Source: Pararhizobium sp.
GTDB taxonomy: Bacteria; Pseudomonadota; Alphaproteobacteria; Rhizobiales; Rhizobiaceae
Length of the DNA stretch: 64,000 bases
Direction of reading: 5' to 3'
Assembly: GCA_030655075.1 (NCBI GenBank)
Contig: JAURWE010000024.1
Coordinates: 124,001 to 188,000, forward strand
Both the position numbers and the translations under genes were made by a program. Positions within the stretch are counted from its first letter, which is position 1; each line of letters starts with the position of its first letter. The notes beneath the pieces are model-generated. The model was given only the letters and a program-made list of their open reading frames with translations, ran no database searches and was not told the DNA's origin. This document shows, piece after piece, positions 1 through 8,547 of the stretch.

Positions 1-46
1 CATCGGCTGAACCCGGCCAAGCCGCGCGTAGCAATCGGAGCCCCTC

Positions 47-1060
47 ATGACCGCTGCCGTTCTCTTCGACAACGTATCGCGCCATTTCGGCTCTGCGTCA
101 GCGCCGGTCAAGGCGGTGGACGCGGTCAACCTTCGCATCGCCGAGGGTGAATTCTTCGCGATGCTGGGCCCGTCCGGCTCCGGCAAGACCACCTGCCTGC
201 GGCTGATTGCCGGCTTCGAGCAGCCGACCGGCGGCCATATCGAGATTTTCGGCGAAACCGCCGAGGGCGTGCCGCCCTACCGGCGCAACGTCAACACCGT
301 CTTCCAGGACTATGCCCTCTTCCCGCACCTGAGCATCCTCGACAATGTCGCCTACGGCCTGATGGTCAAGGGTGTCGGCCGCGAAGAACGCCGCCGTGCC
401 GCAGAAGATGCGCTTGCCATGGTCAAGCTGCCGAACTATGGCGCCCGCCGCCCCGGCCAGCTCTCCGGCGGCCAGCGCCAGCGCGTCGCCCTCGCCCGCG
501 CCCTTGTCAACAAGCCGCGCGTGCTGCTGCTGGACGAGCCGCTCGGCGCGCTCGATTTGAAACTGCGCGAACAGATGCAGGACGAGCTGAAGAGCCTGCA
601 GAAATCGCTGGGCATCACCTTCGTCTTCGTCACCCACGACCAGGGTGAGGCGCTCTCCATGGCCGACCGCATCGCCGTCTTCAACGACGGCAAGATCCAG
701 CAGTTCGGCTCGCCGGAAAGCATCTACAAGCGCCCGCGCACCCGCTTCGTTGCCGATTTCGTCGGCTCGTCCAATGTGCTGCCGCCGGAGTTCATCACCC
801 GCCTGCATCTGCCGGCAAACTATGCCAGCCTGCGGCCCGAGGCGATCCGCATTGATGATCCGGCCGCAGGCCATCTGCGGCTTCCGGCCACCGTTATCTC
901 GCGCAGCTTTCTCGGTGCCTCGAACCGCATCACGGTCGAGACCGGAGGCACGCGCCTGTCGATCTCCTCGCCCGCCCACGCCGCCGTTCCGGAGACAGGC
1001 AGTGCCGTGACCATCAGCTTCGACCCGGCCGAACTCCACATGATGGATGCCGCATCATGA
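47..1060 (+). CDS. Polyamine-type ABC transporter, ATP-binding protein (PotA-like)
   Basis: This 337-residue protein is the cytoplasmic ATPase of a spermidine/putrescine-type importer. It shows Walker A GPSGSGKTT (about residues 41-49), the signature LSGGQRQRVALARA, Walker B VLLLDEPLGALD, the H-loop VTHDQ, and a C-terminal TOBE-type region, which is the usual CUT1/PotA arrangement and length. It begins a run of three overlapping genes; its last codons overlap the next start as ATGA. The substrate-binding gene of such operons usually lies just upstream and would fall outside the window. An aldehyde dehydrogenase for gamma-aminobutyraldehyde follows the permeases, which supports putrescine as substrate, but substrate choice is inferred. 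Confidence 0.9.
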   Translation: MTAAVLFDNVSRHFGSASAPVKAVDAVNLRIAEGEFFAMLGPSGSGKTTCLRLIAGFEQPTGGHIEIFGETAEGVPPYRRNVNTVFQDYALFPHLSILDNVAYGLMVKGVGREERRRAAEDALAMVKLPNYGARRPGQLSGGQRQRVALARALVNKPRVLLLDEPLGALDLKLREQMQDELKSLQKSLGITFVFVTHDQGEALSMADRIAVFNDGKIQQFGSPESIYKRPRTRFVADFVGSSNVLPPEFITRLHLPANYASLRPEAIRIDDPAAGHLRLPATVISRSFLGASNRITVETGGTRLSISSPAHAAVPETGSAVTISFDPAELHMMDAAS

Positions 1061-2004
1061 CGGCGGCCACCCCCTCGATCATCAGCGGCCGCAGTGGATT
1101 GACCGGCCGCCTGTCCGATTTCTTCTGGCGCAATCCGTCCGTCTTCCTCGCCCTGCTGCTCGCCCCGCCGCTGCTCTGGCTGGGCATCATTTACCTCGGT
1201 TCGCTCTTCGCCCTGCTGCTGCAGAGCTTCTTCTCGATCGACGATTTCTCCGGCCTGATCAATTATGAGTTCACGCTCTGGACATACAAGCAACTGCTTG
1301 TGCCGTCGAATTTCGATATCATCGTCCGCACGGTCACCATGGCCGTGACAGTTACGCTGCTGTCAGCCATCCTCGCCTTCCCCGTCGCCTATTATGCCGC
1401 CCGTTATGCGCAAGGAAAATGGAAGGCCGTCTTCTATCTCGGCGTCATGCTGCCGCTCTGGTCGAGCTACCTCGTCAAGGTCTATGCCTGGAAGCTGATC
1501 CTCGCCAAGGAAGGCATCCTCACCTGGTTTTTTGCCAAGCTGCACCTGCTCTGGCTGCTCGATGCCTGGCTGGCATTGCCCATCGTCGGCGGAAACTCGC
1601 TGTCGATCAGCTATACCGGCACCTGCATCGTCTTCATCTATGTCTGGCTGCCCTTCATGATCCTGCCGATGCAGGCCTCGCTGGAACGCGTGCCGGGAAA
1701 TCTGCTGGAAGCCTCGTCCGATCTCGGCGGCACGCCCGGCCAGACTTTCCGCCACGTGCTGTTTCCACTGGCATTGCCCGGCATCGTCGCCGGCTCGATT
1801 TTCACCTTCTCGCTGACCCTGGGCGATTACATCATCCCGCAGATCATCGGCTCGTCGCGCCTGTTCATTGGCCAGGCGGTCTATGCCCAGCAGGGCACCG
1901 CCGGCAACATTCCGCTCGCCGCCGCCTTCACCGTCGTTCCTGTCGTCATCATGGGCCTCTATCTCTGGATGGCCAAGCGCATGGGGGCCTTCGATGCGCT
2001 CTGA
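1057..2004 (+). CDS. Polyamine-type ABC transporter, permease (PotB-like)
   Basis: This is an inner-membrane permease of 315 residues with about six hydrophobic segments. It carries an EAA-type cytoplasmic loop, seen as LLEASSDLGGTPGQTF followed by FPLALPGIVAG, which docks to the ATPase. The start overlaps the ATPase stop by four bases (ATGA), so translation is probably coupled. The length and the long N-terminal segment before the first core helices fit PotB-type permeases. Together with the next gene it forms the heterodimeric channel of the importer. Confidence 0.88.
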   Translation: MTAATPSIISGRSGLTGRLSDFFWRNPSVFLALLLAPPLLWLGIIYLGSLFALLLQSFFSIDDFSGLINYEFTLWTYKQLLVPSNFDIIVRTVTMAVTVTLLSAILAFPVAYYAARYAQGKWKAVFYLGVMLPLWSSYLVKVYAWKLILAKEGILTWFFAKLHLLWLLDAWLALPIVGGNSLSISYTGTCIVFIYVWLPFMILPMQASLERVPGNLLEASSDLGGTPGQTFRHVLFPLALPGIVAGSIFTFSLTLGDYIIPQIIGSSRLFIGQAVYAQQGTAGNIPLAAAFTVVPVVIMGLYLWMAKRMGAFDAL

Positions 2005-2809
2005 CCGCTCCACCTCCGCGCCGCTGGCGCTGAAGATCGCCGCCGTCGGCGGGCTCGCCTTCATGCACCTGCCGATCCTCTTGATCTTCCTCTATGCTTT
2101 CACCACGGAGGAAAAGAGCTACCAGTTCCCGCCGCCCGGCCTGACGCTGCAATGGTTTGCCGTCACCTGGAACCGGCCGGATGTCTGGGAGGCGATGATC
2201 CTTTCGGTGAAGGTCGCCTCGATCTCCACCGTCATCGCGCTGGTGCTGGGCACGCTCTGCGCCGCCGCTGTCAGCCGCACGGCCTTCTTCGGCCGCGAGG
2301 CGGTGTCGCTGCTGGTCATCCTGCCGATCGCCCTTCCCGGCATCATCACCGGCATCGCGCTGCGCTCGGCTTTCTCGCTGGCCGAAATTCCCTTCTCGTT
2401 CTGGACGATCATGCTTGGCCACGCCACCTTCTGCGTCGTCGTCGTCTACAACAATGCCGTCGCCCGCTTCCGCCGCGTCTCCGGCTCGCTGATCGAGGCC
2501 TCGATGGATCTCGGCGCCGACGGCTTCCAGACCTTCCGCTATGTCATCCTGCCCAACATCGGCACGGCGCTTCTGGCCGGTGGCATGCTCGCCTTCGCGC
2601 TCTCCTTCGATGAAGTCATCGTCACAACCTTCACCAGCGGCCAGCAGGCGACGCTGCCGATCTGGATGCTGGAAGAACTGGTCCGCCCGCGCCAGCGCCC
2701 GGTCACCAATGTGGTGGCCATGGTCGTGGTGCTCGTCACCTTCCTGCCGATCCTGGCAGCCTTCTATCTCACCCGCGACGGCGACCAGATAGCCGGAAGC
2801 GGAAAGTAA
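1994..2809 (+). CDS. Polyamine-type ABC transporter, permease (PotC-like)
   Basis: This second permease is 271 residues long from the ATG at 1994, which overlaps the end of the preceding permease by 11 bases. An in-frame start at 1868 exists but would lie deep inside the previous gene, so I reject it. Hydrophobic segments and the EAA loop (IEASMDLGADGFQTF, then ILPNIGTALLAGG) mark it as a PotC-type subunit. It pairs with the upstream permease and is driven by the ATPase encoded first in the operon. Confidence 0.88.
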   Translation: MRSDRSTSAPLALKIAAVGGLAFMHLPILLIFLYAFTTEEKSYQFPPPGLTLQWFAVTWNRPDVWEAMILSVKVASISTVIALVLGTLCAAAVSRTAFFGREAVSLLVILPIALPGIITGIALRSAFSLAEIPFSFWTIMLGHATFCVVVVYNNAVARFRRVSGSLIEASMDLGADGFQTFRYVILPNIGTALLAGGMLAFALSFDEVIVTTFTSGQQATLPIWMLEELVRPRQRPVTNVVAMVVVLVTFLPILAAFYLTRDGDQIAGSGK

Positions 2810-2813
2810 AACG

Positions 2814-2904
2814 TGCGAATGGGGAGTGGCGAGTAGCGAATAGGGGTTCTCAAGGCAGGCCGCTGTCACGCCCCATTCGCCATTCGCTATCAGCCACTCG
2901 CGCC
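2814..2904. repeat. Inverted heptad-type repeat between permease and dehydrogenase genes
   Basis: The left arm is built of units such as GCGAATG, GGAGTGG and CGAGTAG; the right arm is largely the complement (CCCCATT, CGCCATT, CGCTAT, CAGCCACTCGC). About 30 bases lie between the arms. The RNA could fold into a long imperfect hairpin inside the operon. Similar 7-base units recur at 19651-19821 and, as one half only, at about 34785-34812. Confidence 0.6.
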
Positions 2905-2927
2905 ATAAAACCAACGGAGACAATGCC

Positions 2928-4355
2928 ATGGACACGCAACTCTTGATCGGCTCCAAATTCGAAGCTGGAACGGAAGTCGAGGAGCACATCCTGAACCCGA
3001 AGACCGGCGCCACCATCCTCGAACTGGCGGAAGCCTCGCTGTCGCAGGTCGATGCGGCGGTGGATGCAGCCGAAAGAGCCTTCGTCTCCTGGTCGATGAC
3101 GACGCCGGCCGAACGCTCCGGCTACCTCCTCAAGATCGCCGATGCGATCGAGAAGGACGCCGCCGGTTTTGCAGCGCTGGAAGCGCTCAACTGCGGCAAG
3201 CCGATCAATGCGGTGCTCAATGACGAGCTCCCCGCCATCGTCGACTGCTACCGTTTCTTCGCCGGTGCCGTTCGCTCGATGCAGGCGACCGTGGCCGGCG
3301 AATATCTGCCCGGACACACCTCGATGATCCGCCGCGACCCGGTCGGCATCGTCGGCTCGATCGCGCCGTGGAACTACCCGCTGATGATGATGGCCTGGAA
3401 GCTCGCCCCGGCGCTCGCCGGCGGCAACACCGTCGTCTTCAAACCCTCCGAACAGACGCCGCTGACGGCCCTGAAAATGGCCCGCCTGCTCGCAGACATC
3501 CTGCCGGAAGGCGTCGTCAACGTCGTGCTTGGCCGCGGCGAAAGCATCGGCAATGCGCTGATCAATCACCCCAAGATCGGCATGGTCTCGATCACCGGCG
3601 ATATCGCCACCGGCAAGAAGGTACTGCAGGCCGCTGCCAAGACCGTCAAGCGCACGCATCTGGAGCTCGGCGGCAAGGCCCCGGTTATCGTCTACGACGA
3701 CGCCGATCTCGAGGCCGTCGTCTCCGGCATCCGCACCTTCGGCTATTACAATGCCGGTCAGGACTGCACCGCCGCCTGCCGCATCTATGCGCAGGGCCGT
3801 ATCTACGAAAAGCTGGTGGCGGACCTGTCGTCGGCAGTCTCGACCATCGCCTACAACCGGGCCGACGACACCGAAAACGAGATCGGCCCGCTGATCTCCA
3901 AGCGCCAGCGCGACCGCGTCGCCAGCTTCGTCGAGCGTGCGGCCGAACAGAAGCATATCGAGATCACCACCGGCGGCGCACTCGGCAGCGACAACGGCTT
4001 CTTCTTCCAGCCGACGGTGGTGGCCGGCGCCACGCAGGACGACGAGATCGTCCGCCGTGAAGTCTTTGGGCCCGTCGTCTCCATCACCCGCTTCACCGAA
4101 GACGACCAGGCGGTGAAATGGGCTAACGACAGCGACTACGGCCTCGCCTCCTCCGTCTGGACGAAGGATATTTCCAAGGCGATGAAGGCAGCCTCCCGCC
4201 TTCAATACGGCTGCACCTGGATCAACACCCACTTCATGCTGACCAACGAGATGCCGCACGGCGGCCTGAAACAGTCCGGTTACGGCAAGGATATGTCGGT
4301 CTATGCGCTGGAGGATTATACCGCCGTTCGCCACGTCATGATCAATCACGGCTGA
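2928..4355 (+). CDS. patD: Gamma-aminobutyraldehyde dehydrogenase (PatD/YdcW-type ALDH)
   Basis: This 475-residue NAD(P)-dependent aldehyde dehydrogenase should oxidise 4-aminobutyraldehyde, the product of putrescine transamination or oxidation, to GABA. The general base is E246 in LELGGKAP and the catalytic cysteine is C280 in GQDCTAACR. The substrate-proximal NPK/APWNYP segment and the C-terminal HGGLKQSGYGKD motif are typical of the PatD group. The gene follows polyamine transporter genes in the same direction, separated by a 118-base gap with a repeat, so a putrescine uptake and degradation unit is likely. A betaine-aldehyde-type specificity cannot be excluded from sequence alone. Confidence 0.82.
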   Translation: MDTQLLIGSKFEAGTEVEEHILNPKTGATILELAEASLSQVDAAVDAAERAFVSWSMTTPAERSGYLLKIADAIEKDAAGFAALEALNCGKPINAVLNDELPAIVDCYRFFAGAVRSMQATVAGEYLPGHTSMIRRDPVGIVGSIAPWNYPLMMMAWKLAPALAGGNTVVFKPSEQTPLTALKMARLLADILPEGVVNVVLGRGESIGNALINHPKIGMVSITGDIATGKKVLQAAAKTVKRTHLELGGKAPVIVYDDADLEAVVSGIRTFGYYNAGQDCTAACRIYAQGRIYEKLVADLSSAVSTIAYNRADDTENEIGPLISKRQRDRVASFVERAAEQKHIEITTGGALGSDNGFFFQPTVVAGATQDDEIVRREVFGPVVSITRFTEDDQAVKWANDSDYGLASSVWTKDISKAMKAASRLQYGCTWINTHFMLTNEMPHGGLKQSGYGKDMSVYALEDYTAVRHVMINHG

Positions 4356-4367
4356 GGGGCAAACGTG

Positions 4368-4389
4368 GCCGGGGAATAATCTCCCCGGC
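4368..4389 (+). terminator. Strong hairpin after the aldehyde dehydrogenase gene
   Basis: An 8-base stem, GCCGGGGA with TCCCCGGC, and a 6-base loop sit 12 bases after the dehydrogenase stop codon. No clear T-run follows, so it is a hairpin terminator candidate or an mRNA 3' stabiliser. Confidence 0.4.
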
Positions 4390-4439
4390 GCTTCCTTCAA
4401 GGGTCCGCACCTCCTATATACGTGGGGAGGAGGACGTGA

Positions 4440-4955
4440 ATGATTTGGCTTGTGGCTGCGTGTGTCGCGCTGGGGATTGTCTATTTGGCGCGTGGAGCGA
4501 AAACGGCAGGTGACCTGCTGATACCGGCTCTGTCTCTCGTCGTCGCAGCAGCCCTGTTTGCGGCCTTCATCGTCTGGCTCAGCGAAGACAGCGGCCGCAC
4601 CGGCAAGCCGCAGGCAGAACCCCAATCTTCGTCCTCGATCACACCGGAGCAGCTGGTGCTGGTGGATCCGCGCATTGTCCAGGGCACGCCGAAGACCGCC
4701 TATCATGTCACCGGCACCATCCGGAACGACAGCGCCGCCGTACTCGATTATTTCACGCTCGCCGTGACCATGAAGGACTGCCCGGAGGGTGCCTGCACCG
4801 TGCTGGGCGATGACACGGCCCTGATCCTCATCCGCGTCGCTCCGGGCCAGACGCAGGTTTTCCGCACCACGCTGACCTTCCCCGACCAGACTCTGTCGCC
4901 GCCCAAGGCGCTCACCTGGGATTTCCGGATCGAGAACGTCCGCGCCGCCCGCTGA
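4440..4955 (+). CDS. Hypothetical membrane-anchored protein with an FxLYD-like domain
   Basis: I do not recognise a named family. The 171-residue protein has two hydrophobic segments at the N-terminus (about residues 2-18 and 24-46). A polar linker follows, then a beta-rich domain with the pattern YHVTGTIRNDS, LDYFTLAVTMKDC and FRTTLTFP. That pattern resembles the FxLYD-type immunoglobulin-like domains of exported proteins. It also contains a pair of cysteines (DCPEGAC) that could form a disulphide if the domain lies outside the cytoplasm. The start follows a GGGGAGGAGG ribosome binding site. Confidence 0.55.
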   Translation: MIWLVAACVALGIVYLARGAKTAGDLLIPALSLVVAAALFAAFIVWLSEDSGRTGKPQAEPQSSSSITPEQLVLVDPRIVQGTPKTAYHVTGTIRNDSAAVLDYFTLAVTMKDCPEGACTVLGDDTALILIRVAPGQTQVFRTTLTFPDQTLSPPKALTWDFRIENVRAAR

Positions 4956-5034
4956 GGCCCGTCGATCACATGAGGCGCGAGGCGCGTCATCAGGATGCGC
5001 CGGGGCTAATCATCAAAAATATTTAGGTGTCGTC

Positions 5035-5066
5035 TGTCGGTATCGGCGCTACTCATTCGTTCTTTG
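5035..5066 (+). promoter_or_regulatory. Candidate ECF42 promoter for the yciI-sigma operon
   Basis: TGTCGG at 5035-5040 and CGTTCTTTG at 5058-5066 are separated by exactly 17 bases and lie 22 bases before the start codon at 5089. Four other genes in the window carry the same layout. The site implies positive autoregulation of the sigma factor. Confidence 0.7.
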
Positions 5067-5088
5067 TCAGACGAACCGGGAGCGATCC

Positions 5089-5463
5089 ATGCTGTACGCC
5101 ATTCTTTGTTACAATGACGAGACCGTCACCTCAGCCTGGTCCGAGGAGAAGGACCGGGAGACCATGGACCGGCTGGCCGCCGTCGAGGGCGCGCTGGCGA
5201 GCGCCGGCCGGCTCGGCCCGGTCGCCCGCCTGCTGCCGACCACCTCGGCAACCACCTTGCGCAAGGGTCACGGCGAACTGCTGGTTCTCGATGGGCCCTT
5301 TGCCGAGACCAAGGAGCAGCTTCTCGGCTTCTTCATCGTCGAGTGTGTGGACCTGCAGGAAGCCCTCGACGCGGCCCGTGACCTCGCCATCGCCAATCCC
5401 GAAGGCGGCGCCTACGAAATCCGGCCTCTCGCCATTTTCAAACCCGGAGACCCGAAAAAATGA
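5089..5463 (+). CDS. YciI-family (DGPF domain) protein
   Basis: The 124-residue protein has the YCII/DGPF fold: the N-terminal strand MLYAILCYND, then VLDGPFAETKEQLLGFF with the DGPF signature at about residues 66-69, and IRPLAIF at the end. YCII-type proteins are small ferredoxin-like dimers of uncertain chemistry. They are regularly encoded next to ECF42 sigma factors, and here the stop overlaps the sigma start as ATGA. Co-transcription and a functional link with the sigma factor are therefore likely. Confidence 0.88.
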   Translation: MLYAILCYNDETVTSAWSEEKDRETMDRLAAVEGALASAGRLGPVARLLPTTSATTLRKGHGELLVLDGPFAETKEQLLGFFIVECVDLQEALDAARDLAIANPEGGAYEIRPLAIFKPGDPKK

Positions 5464-6722
5464 CCGACATCGCCTGGATCGACAAGGCTCTTACCTCTGC
5501 CCGTCCCCAGGCGATGGGCGCGCTCCTGCGCTATTTCCGCAACCTCGACACCGCCGAGGAAGCTTTTCAGGAAGCCTGCCTGCGGGCCTTGAAGAACTGG
5601 CCGGACAAGGGCCCGCCGCGCGATCCCGCCGCCTGGCTGATCTTCGTCGGCCGCAACTCCGGCATCGATACGATGCGCCGCCGTTCGAAGCAGGTGCCGC
5701 TGCCGCCCGAAGACATGCTGTCCGACACGGACGACGCCGAGGCCGATATGGCCGAACGGCTCGACGGCGAACACTATCGCGACGATATCCTGCGGCTGCT
5801 CTTTGTTTGCTGCCATCCGGATTTGCCGAAAACCCAGCAGATCGCGCTGGCGCTCCGCATCGTCTCCGGCCTTTCGGTGGTGCAGATCGCCCGTGCCTTC
5901 CTGGTCGGCGAAAGCGCCATGGAGCAGCGCATCACCCGCGCCAAGGCGAGGGTCGCCGCCGCCGGCGTGCCCTTCGACATCCCGAACGCCGATGCTCGCG
6001 CCGAACGGTTTGCTGCGGTATCGGCGATGCTCTACCTGATCTTCAACGAAGGCTATTCCGCCTCCGGCACCACCAGCCAGGCCACACGCCCGCTCTGCGA
6101 CGAGGCGATCCGTCTCGGCCGCCTGCTGCTGCGCCTCTTTCCCGCTGAGCCTGAAATCATGGGTCTGGTCGCGCTGATGCTGATCCAGCATTCCCGCGCT
6201 GCCGCCCGCTTTGATGCCAGCGGCGCGCTGATTCTGCTGGAAGAGCAGGACCGCAGCCTCTGGAACCGGCCGATGATCGGCGAAGGCCTGTCGCTGATCG
6301 ACAAGGCCATGCGCCACCGCAAACCCGGCCCCTACCAGATTCAGGCAGCCATCGCCGCCCTGCATGCCCGCGCGCTTCGCGCCGAAGACACCGATTGGAA
6401 CGAGATCGACCTGCTCTATGCCGGGCTGGAGCGCCTGCAGCCCTCGCCGGTCATAACGCTCAACCGCGCAGTCGCCGTCGCCAAGACGAAGGGTCCGGCC
6501 GCAGCGCTCGATTTGATCGAACCGCTCGCCGAACGTCTGAACAGCTATTTCCACTTCCATGGCGTCAAGGGCGGGCTGTTGCTGCAGCTCGATCGCCCGA
6601 ACGAAGCCCGCATCGCTTTCAACCGCGCCATCGCGCTCGCCAACACCGCAGCCGAGGCTGCCCATATCCGCATCCACCTCGACCGCCTCGCCAGGGACAA
6701 CGCACCTGCATCCGTGCAATAA
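5460..6722 (+). CDS. ECF42-type RNA polymerase sigma factor with C-terminal DUF6596/TPR-like extension
   Basis: The 420-residue protein has sigma region 2 near the N-terminus (LLRYFRNLDTAEEAFQEACLRAL, then RNSGIDTMRRRSK) and region 4 at about residues 120-165 (LALRIVSGLSVVQIARAFLV, MEQRITRAKARV). About 220 helical residues follow, containing YLIFNEGY and VITLNRAVAVA, as in the ECF42 group. No anti-sigma gene is adjacent, as is usual for this group, where the C-terminal extension is thought to control activity. The upstream yciI gene overlaps it. Five matching promoter-like sites in this window, one before its own operon, suggest the genes it transcribes. Confidence 0.88.
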   Translation: MTDIAWIDKALTSARPQAMGALLRYFRNLDTAEEAFQEACLRALKNWPDKGPPRDPAAWLIFVGRNSGIDTMRRRSKQVPLPPEDMLSDTDDAEADMAERLDGEHYRDDILRLLFVCCHPDLPKTQQIALALRIVSGLSVVQIARAFLVGESAMEQRITRAKARVAAAGVPFDIPNADARAERFAAVSAMLYLIFNEGYSASGTTSQATRPLCDEAIRLGRLLLRLFPAEPEIMGLVALMLIQHSRAAARFDASGALILLEEQDRSLWNRPMIGEGLSLIDKAMRHRKPGPYQIQAAIAALHARALRAEDTDWNEIDLLYAGLERLQPSPVITLNRAVAVAKTKGPAAALDLIEPLAERLNSYFHFHGVKGGLLLQLDRPNEARIAFNRAIALANTAAEAAHIRIHLDRLARDNAPASVQ

Positions 6723-6735
6723 ATTTGATCCCGCC

Positions 6736-6767
6736 TGTCGGAACGGCGCTTCGTCGTTCGTCCTTGG
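6736..6767 (+). promoter_or_regulatory. Candidate ECF42 promoter for the AHSA1-DoxX genes
   Basis: TGTCGG at 6736-6741, a 17-base spacer, then CGTCCTTGG at 6759-6767, 31 bases before the ATG at 6799. The site begins just after the sigma factor stop codon, so the downstream pair can be transcribed separately from the sigma gene. Confidence 0.72.
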
Positions 6768-6798
6768 AGCAGAGACGAAAACCAGAAAGGAAACTGCC

Positions 6799-7275
6799 AT
6801 GACCGACACAATCACCCCCGGCAACGACCGCGAACTCGTTCTGACCCGCCTGATCGACGCGCCGCGCGAAATCCTGTTCAAATGCTGGACCGACGCCGAG
6901 CTGATGAAAAAATGGTTCGTGCCCGCCCCCTGGACCATCGCTCATGCCGAAGTCGACCTGCGCACCGGCGGCGGCAATCTCATCGTCATGGCTGATCCTG
7001 ACGGCAACGAGTTCCCCAATCGCGGTGTCTATCTCGAGATCGTGGAGAACGAGAAGATCGTCTTCACCGACGCCTACACGGCCGGTTGGGAACCGGCGGA
7101 AAAGCCGTTCTTCACCGGCATCATCACCTTCGAGGATGAAGACGGAAAAACACGCTACACCGCCCGTGCCCGCCACTGGACGGTCGAAAACCGCGACAAT
7201 CACGAAAAGATGGGTTTTCACGAAGGCTGGGGCCAGTGCGCCACCCAGCTCGAAGCCCTCGCCAAGACGCTCTGA
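6799..7275 (+). CDS. SRPBCC/AHSA1-family protein
   Basis: This 158-residue protein belongs to the activator-of-Hsp90-ATPase-1-like branch of START/SRPBCC proteins. The N-terminal LTRLIDAPREILFKCWTDAELMKKWF and the later GGWGQCATQL-like ending, here HEGWGQCATQLEAL, are typical. These proteins form a hydrophobic cavity and bind small ligands; the ligand is unknown. I chose the ATG at 6799, which follows an AGAAAGGA ribosome binding site; longer in-frame starts lie inside the sigma gene. Genes of this type are common companions of ECF41/ECF42 sigma factors. Confidence 0.85.
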   Translation: MTDTITPGNDRELVLTRLIDAPREILFKCWTDAELMKKWFVPAPWTIAHAEVDLRTGGGNLIVMADPDGNEFPNRGVYLEIVENEKIVFTDAYTAGWEPAEKPFFTGIITFEDEDGKTRYTARARHWTVENRDNHEKMGFHEGWGQCATQLEALAKTL

Positions 7276-7295
7276 GCCGGCAAGAGGAGACCGCC

Positions 7296-7709
7296 ATGTC
7301 CGTACCCGTTCAGAACCCGAAAGCCATGACCATCGCCGGTTACATCCTCAGCGGTCTCGTCATCCTCTTCCTGCTCTTCGACAGCGTCATCAAGCTGTTT
7401 CCCCTGCCCGTCGTCATCGAGACGCTCACAGGGCTCGGTTATCCGCCGTCGGAAAATCTTGCACGCGGGCTCGGCATCGTCACCCTGATCTGCCTGGCGC
7501 TCTACGCCGTGCCGCGCACCGCACTGCTTGGCGCTGTGCTGCTCACAGGCTATCTGGGCGGCGCAATGGCCACGCACCTGCGCGCCGGCAGCCCGCTGTT
7601 CTCGCACCTGCTGTTCGGCTTTTATGTCGGATTGCTTTTGTGGGCGGGACTGTGGCTGCGCGACCCGAAAGTGCGGGCTGTCATGCCGTTTCTGAGGCAG
7701 GCGCCTTAG
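7296..7709 (+). CDS. DoxX-like membrane protein
   Basis: The 137-residue protein has four hydrophobic segments and the DoxX_2-type pattern LLFDSVIKLFPLPVVIETL, with LGYPPSENLARGLGI after the first helix. DoxX-like proteins are small inner-membrane proteins; some members link to thiosulfate or redox-stress functions, but this branch has no firm role. It starts 20 bases after the AHSA1 gene behind AAGAGGAG and probably shares its transcript. The stop overlaps the convergent LysE-family gene by four bases. Confidence 0.75.
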   Translation: MSVPVQNPKAMTIAGYILSGLVILFLLFDSVIKLFPLPVVIETLTGLGYPPSENLARGLGIVTLICLALYAVPRTALLGAVLLTGYLGGAMATHLRAGSPLFSHLLFGFYVGLLLWAGLWLRDPKVRAVMPFLRQAP

Positions 7710-8338
7710 CCCTTCTGAAACGCCAGATGCAGGCCTAACCCGACCAGCAATCCGCCGCCCGCCCGCTGGACCATGCGCTGTGCGCGGCTGGAACGCTTCA
7801 GCCGCGCGATCAGCACACCGGCCAGAAGCACGCAGACGATATCGGCCGACGAGAACATCAGGTTGACGATCGTTCCGAGAAGGACGAATTGCAGCCAGAC
7901 CGGAAACACCGCCGAGGCATCGATGAACTGCGGCAGGAAGGCGACGAAGAACAGCGCCGTCTTCGGATTGAGGATCTCGACGGTGATGCTTTCGAAGAAG
8001 GCCCGCCAGCCGGATTTTGCCGCGATCGACGGCAGGTCCGTCTCGCCGCGCGCCTTGGCCCGGAACAGCGAAATGCCGAGCCAGACGAGGTAGGCGGCGC
8101 CCGCCAGCTTGACGGCGAGATAGAGCGCCGGCACCGCATGAAACAGCACCGAAAGCCCGGCCGCAGCCGCAAACACATGGGCATAACCGCCGAGATGAAT
8201 GCCGAGCGAGGCCATCAGCCCCGACCAGCGCCCGCGCGCCATCGTCTGCGCCGCCGCATAGAGCATGGCCGGCCCCGGAATATAGGCAAACACCGCCGTC
8301 GTGACGAAAAAGGCTAGCAGAAGCTCGGTCGATGGCAT
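7706..8338 (-). CDS. LysE/RhtB-family amino-acid exporter
   Basis: This 210-residue inner-membrane protein has about six hydrophobic helices. The N-terminal AYIPGPAMLYAAAQTMARGRWSG matches the conserved PGP and Q...RG segment of LysE/RhtB exporters, and LVWLGISLFRAKA and LNPKTALFFVAFLPQF are also family hallmarks. It probably exports an amino acid or homoserine-lactone-like compound; the substrate cannot be read from sequence. I chose the ATG at 8338 (MPSTELLL) over a start at 8395, since LysE proteins begin directly with the first helix. Confidence 0.85.
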   Translation of the reverse strand: MPSTELLLAFFVTTAVFAYIPGPAMLYAAAQTMARGRWSGLMASLGIHLGGYAHVFAAAAGLSVLFHAVPALYLAVKLAGAAYLVWLGISLFRAKARGETDLPSIAAKSGWRAFFESITVEILNPKTALFFVAFLPQFIDASAVFPVWLQFVLLGTIVNLMFSSADIVCVLLAGVLIARLKRSSRAQRMVQRAGGGLLVGLGLHLAFQKG

Positions 8339-8444
8339 GGTCGCAATCCTATCTTGCAAGGGCTTCACTAGACAGGGTATTCCGGCCCGGTGCAAGGAAG
8401 CATCGACGCCATAGGAACGACCAAAACTTTTTCTCGAATCGCTC

Positions 8445-8469
8445 GGAACCTTTCATGTGATCATGCGTT
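8445..8469 (+). promoter_or_regulatory. Candidate EcfG (general stress response) promoter
   Basis: GGAAC at 8445-8449 and CGTT at 8466-8469 are separated by 16 bases, which matches the alphaproteobacterial EcfG consensus GGAAC-N16-17-CGTT. The site lies about 78 bases before the start of the HWE kinase gene. Confidence 0.55.
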
Positions 8470-8547
8470 GCAAGCTGACTGTGGGTTTGACGACACTGGA
8501 GCCGCCTCATCCCAATCCAGACATGCAGGCTCCAGGGAATCCGATGA

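Noticed and set aside
2850..4706. 618-residue open frame on the minus strand across the aldehyde dehydrogenase gene
   Set aside because: It lies antisense to a clear ALDH gene, and its composition (Ala/Gly/Asp/His-rich, no domain) is that of a codon-position shadow in GC-rich DNA.
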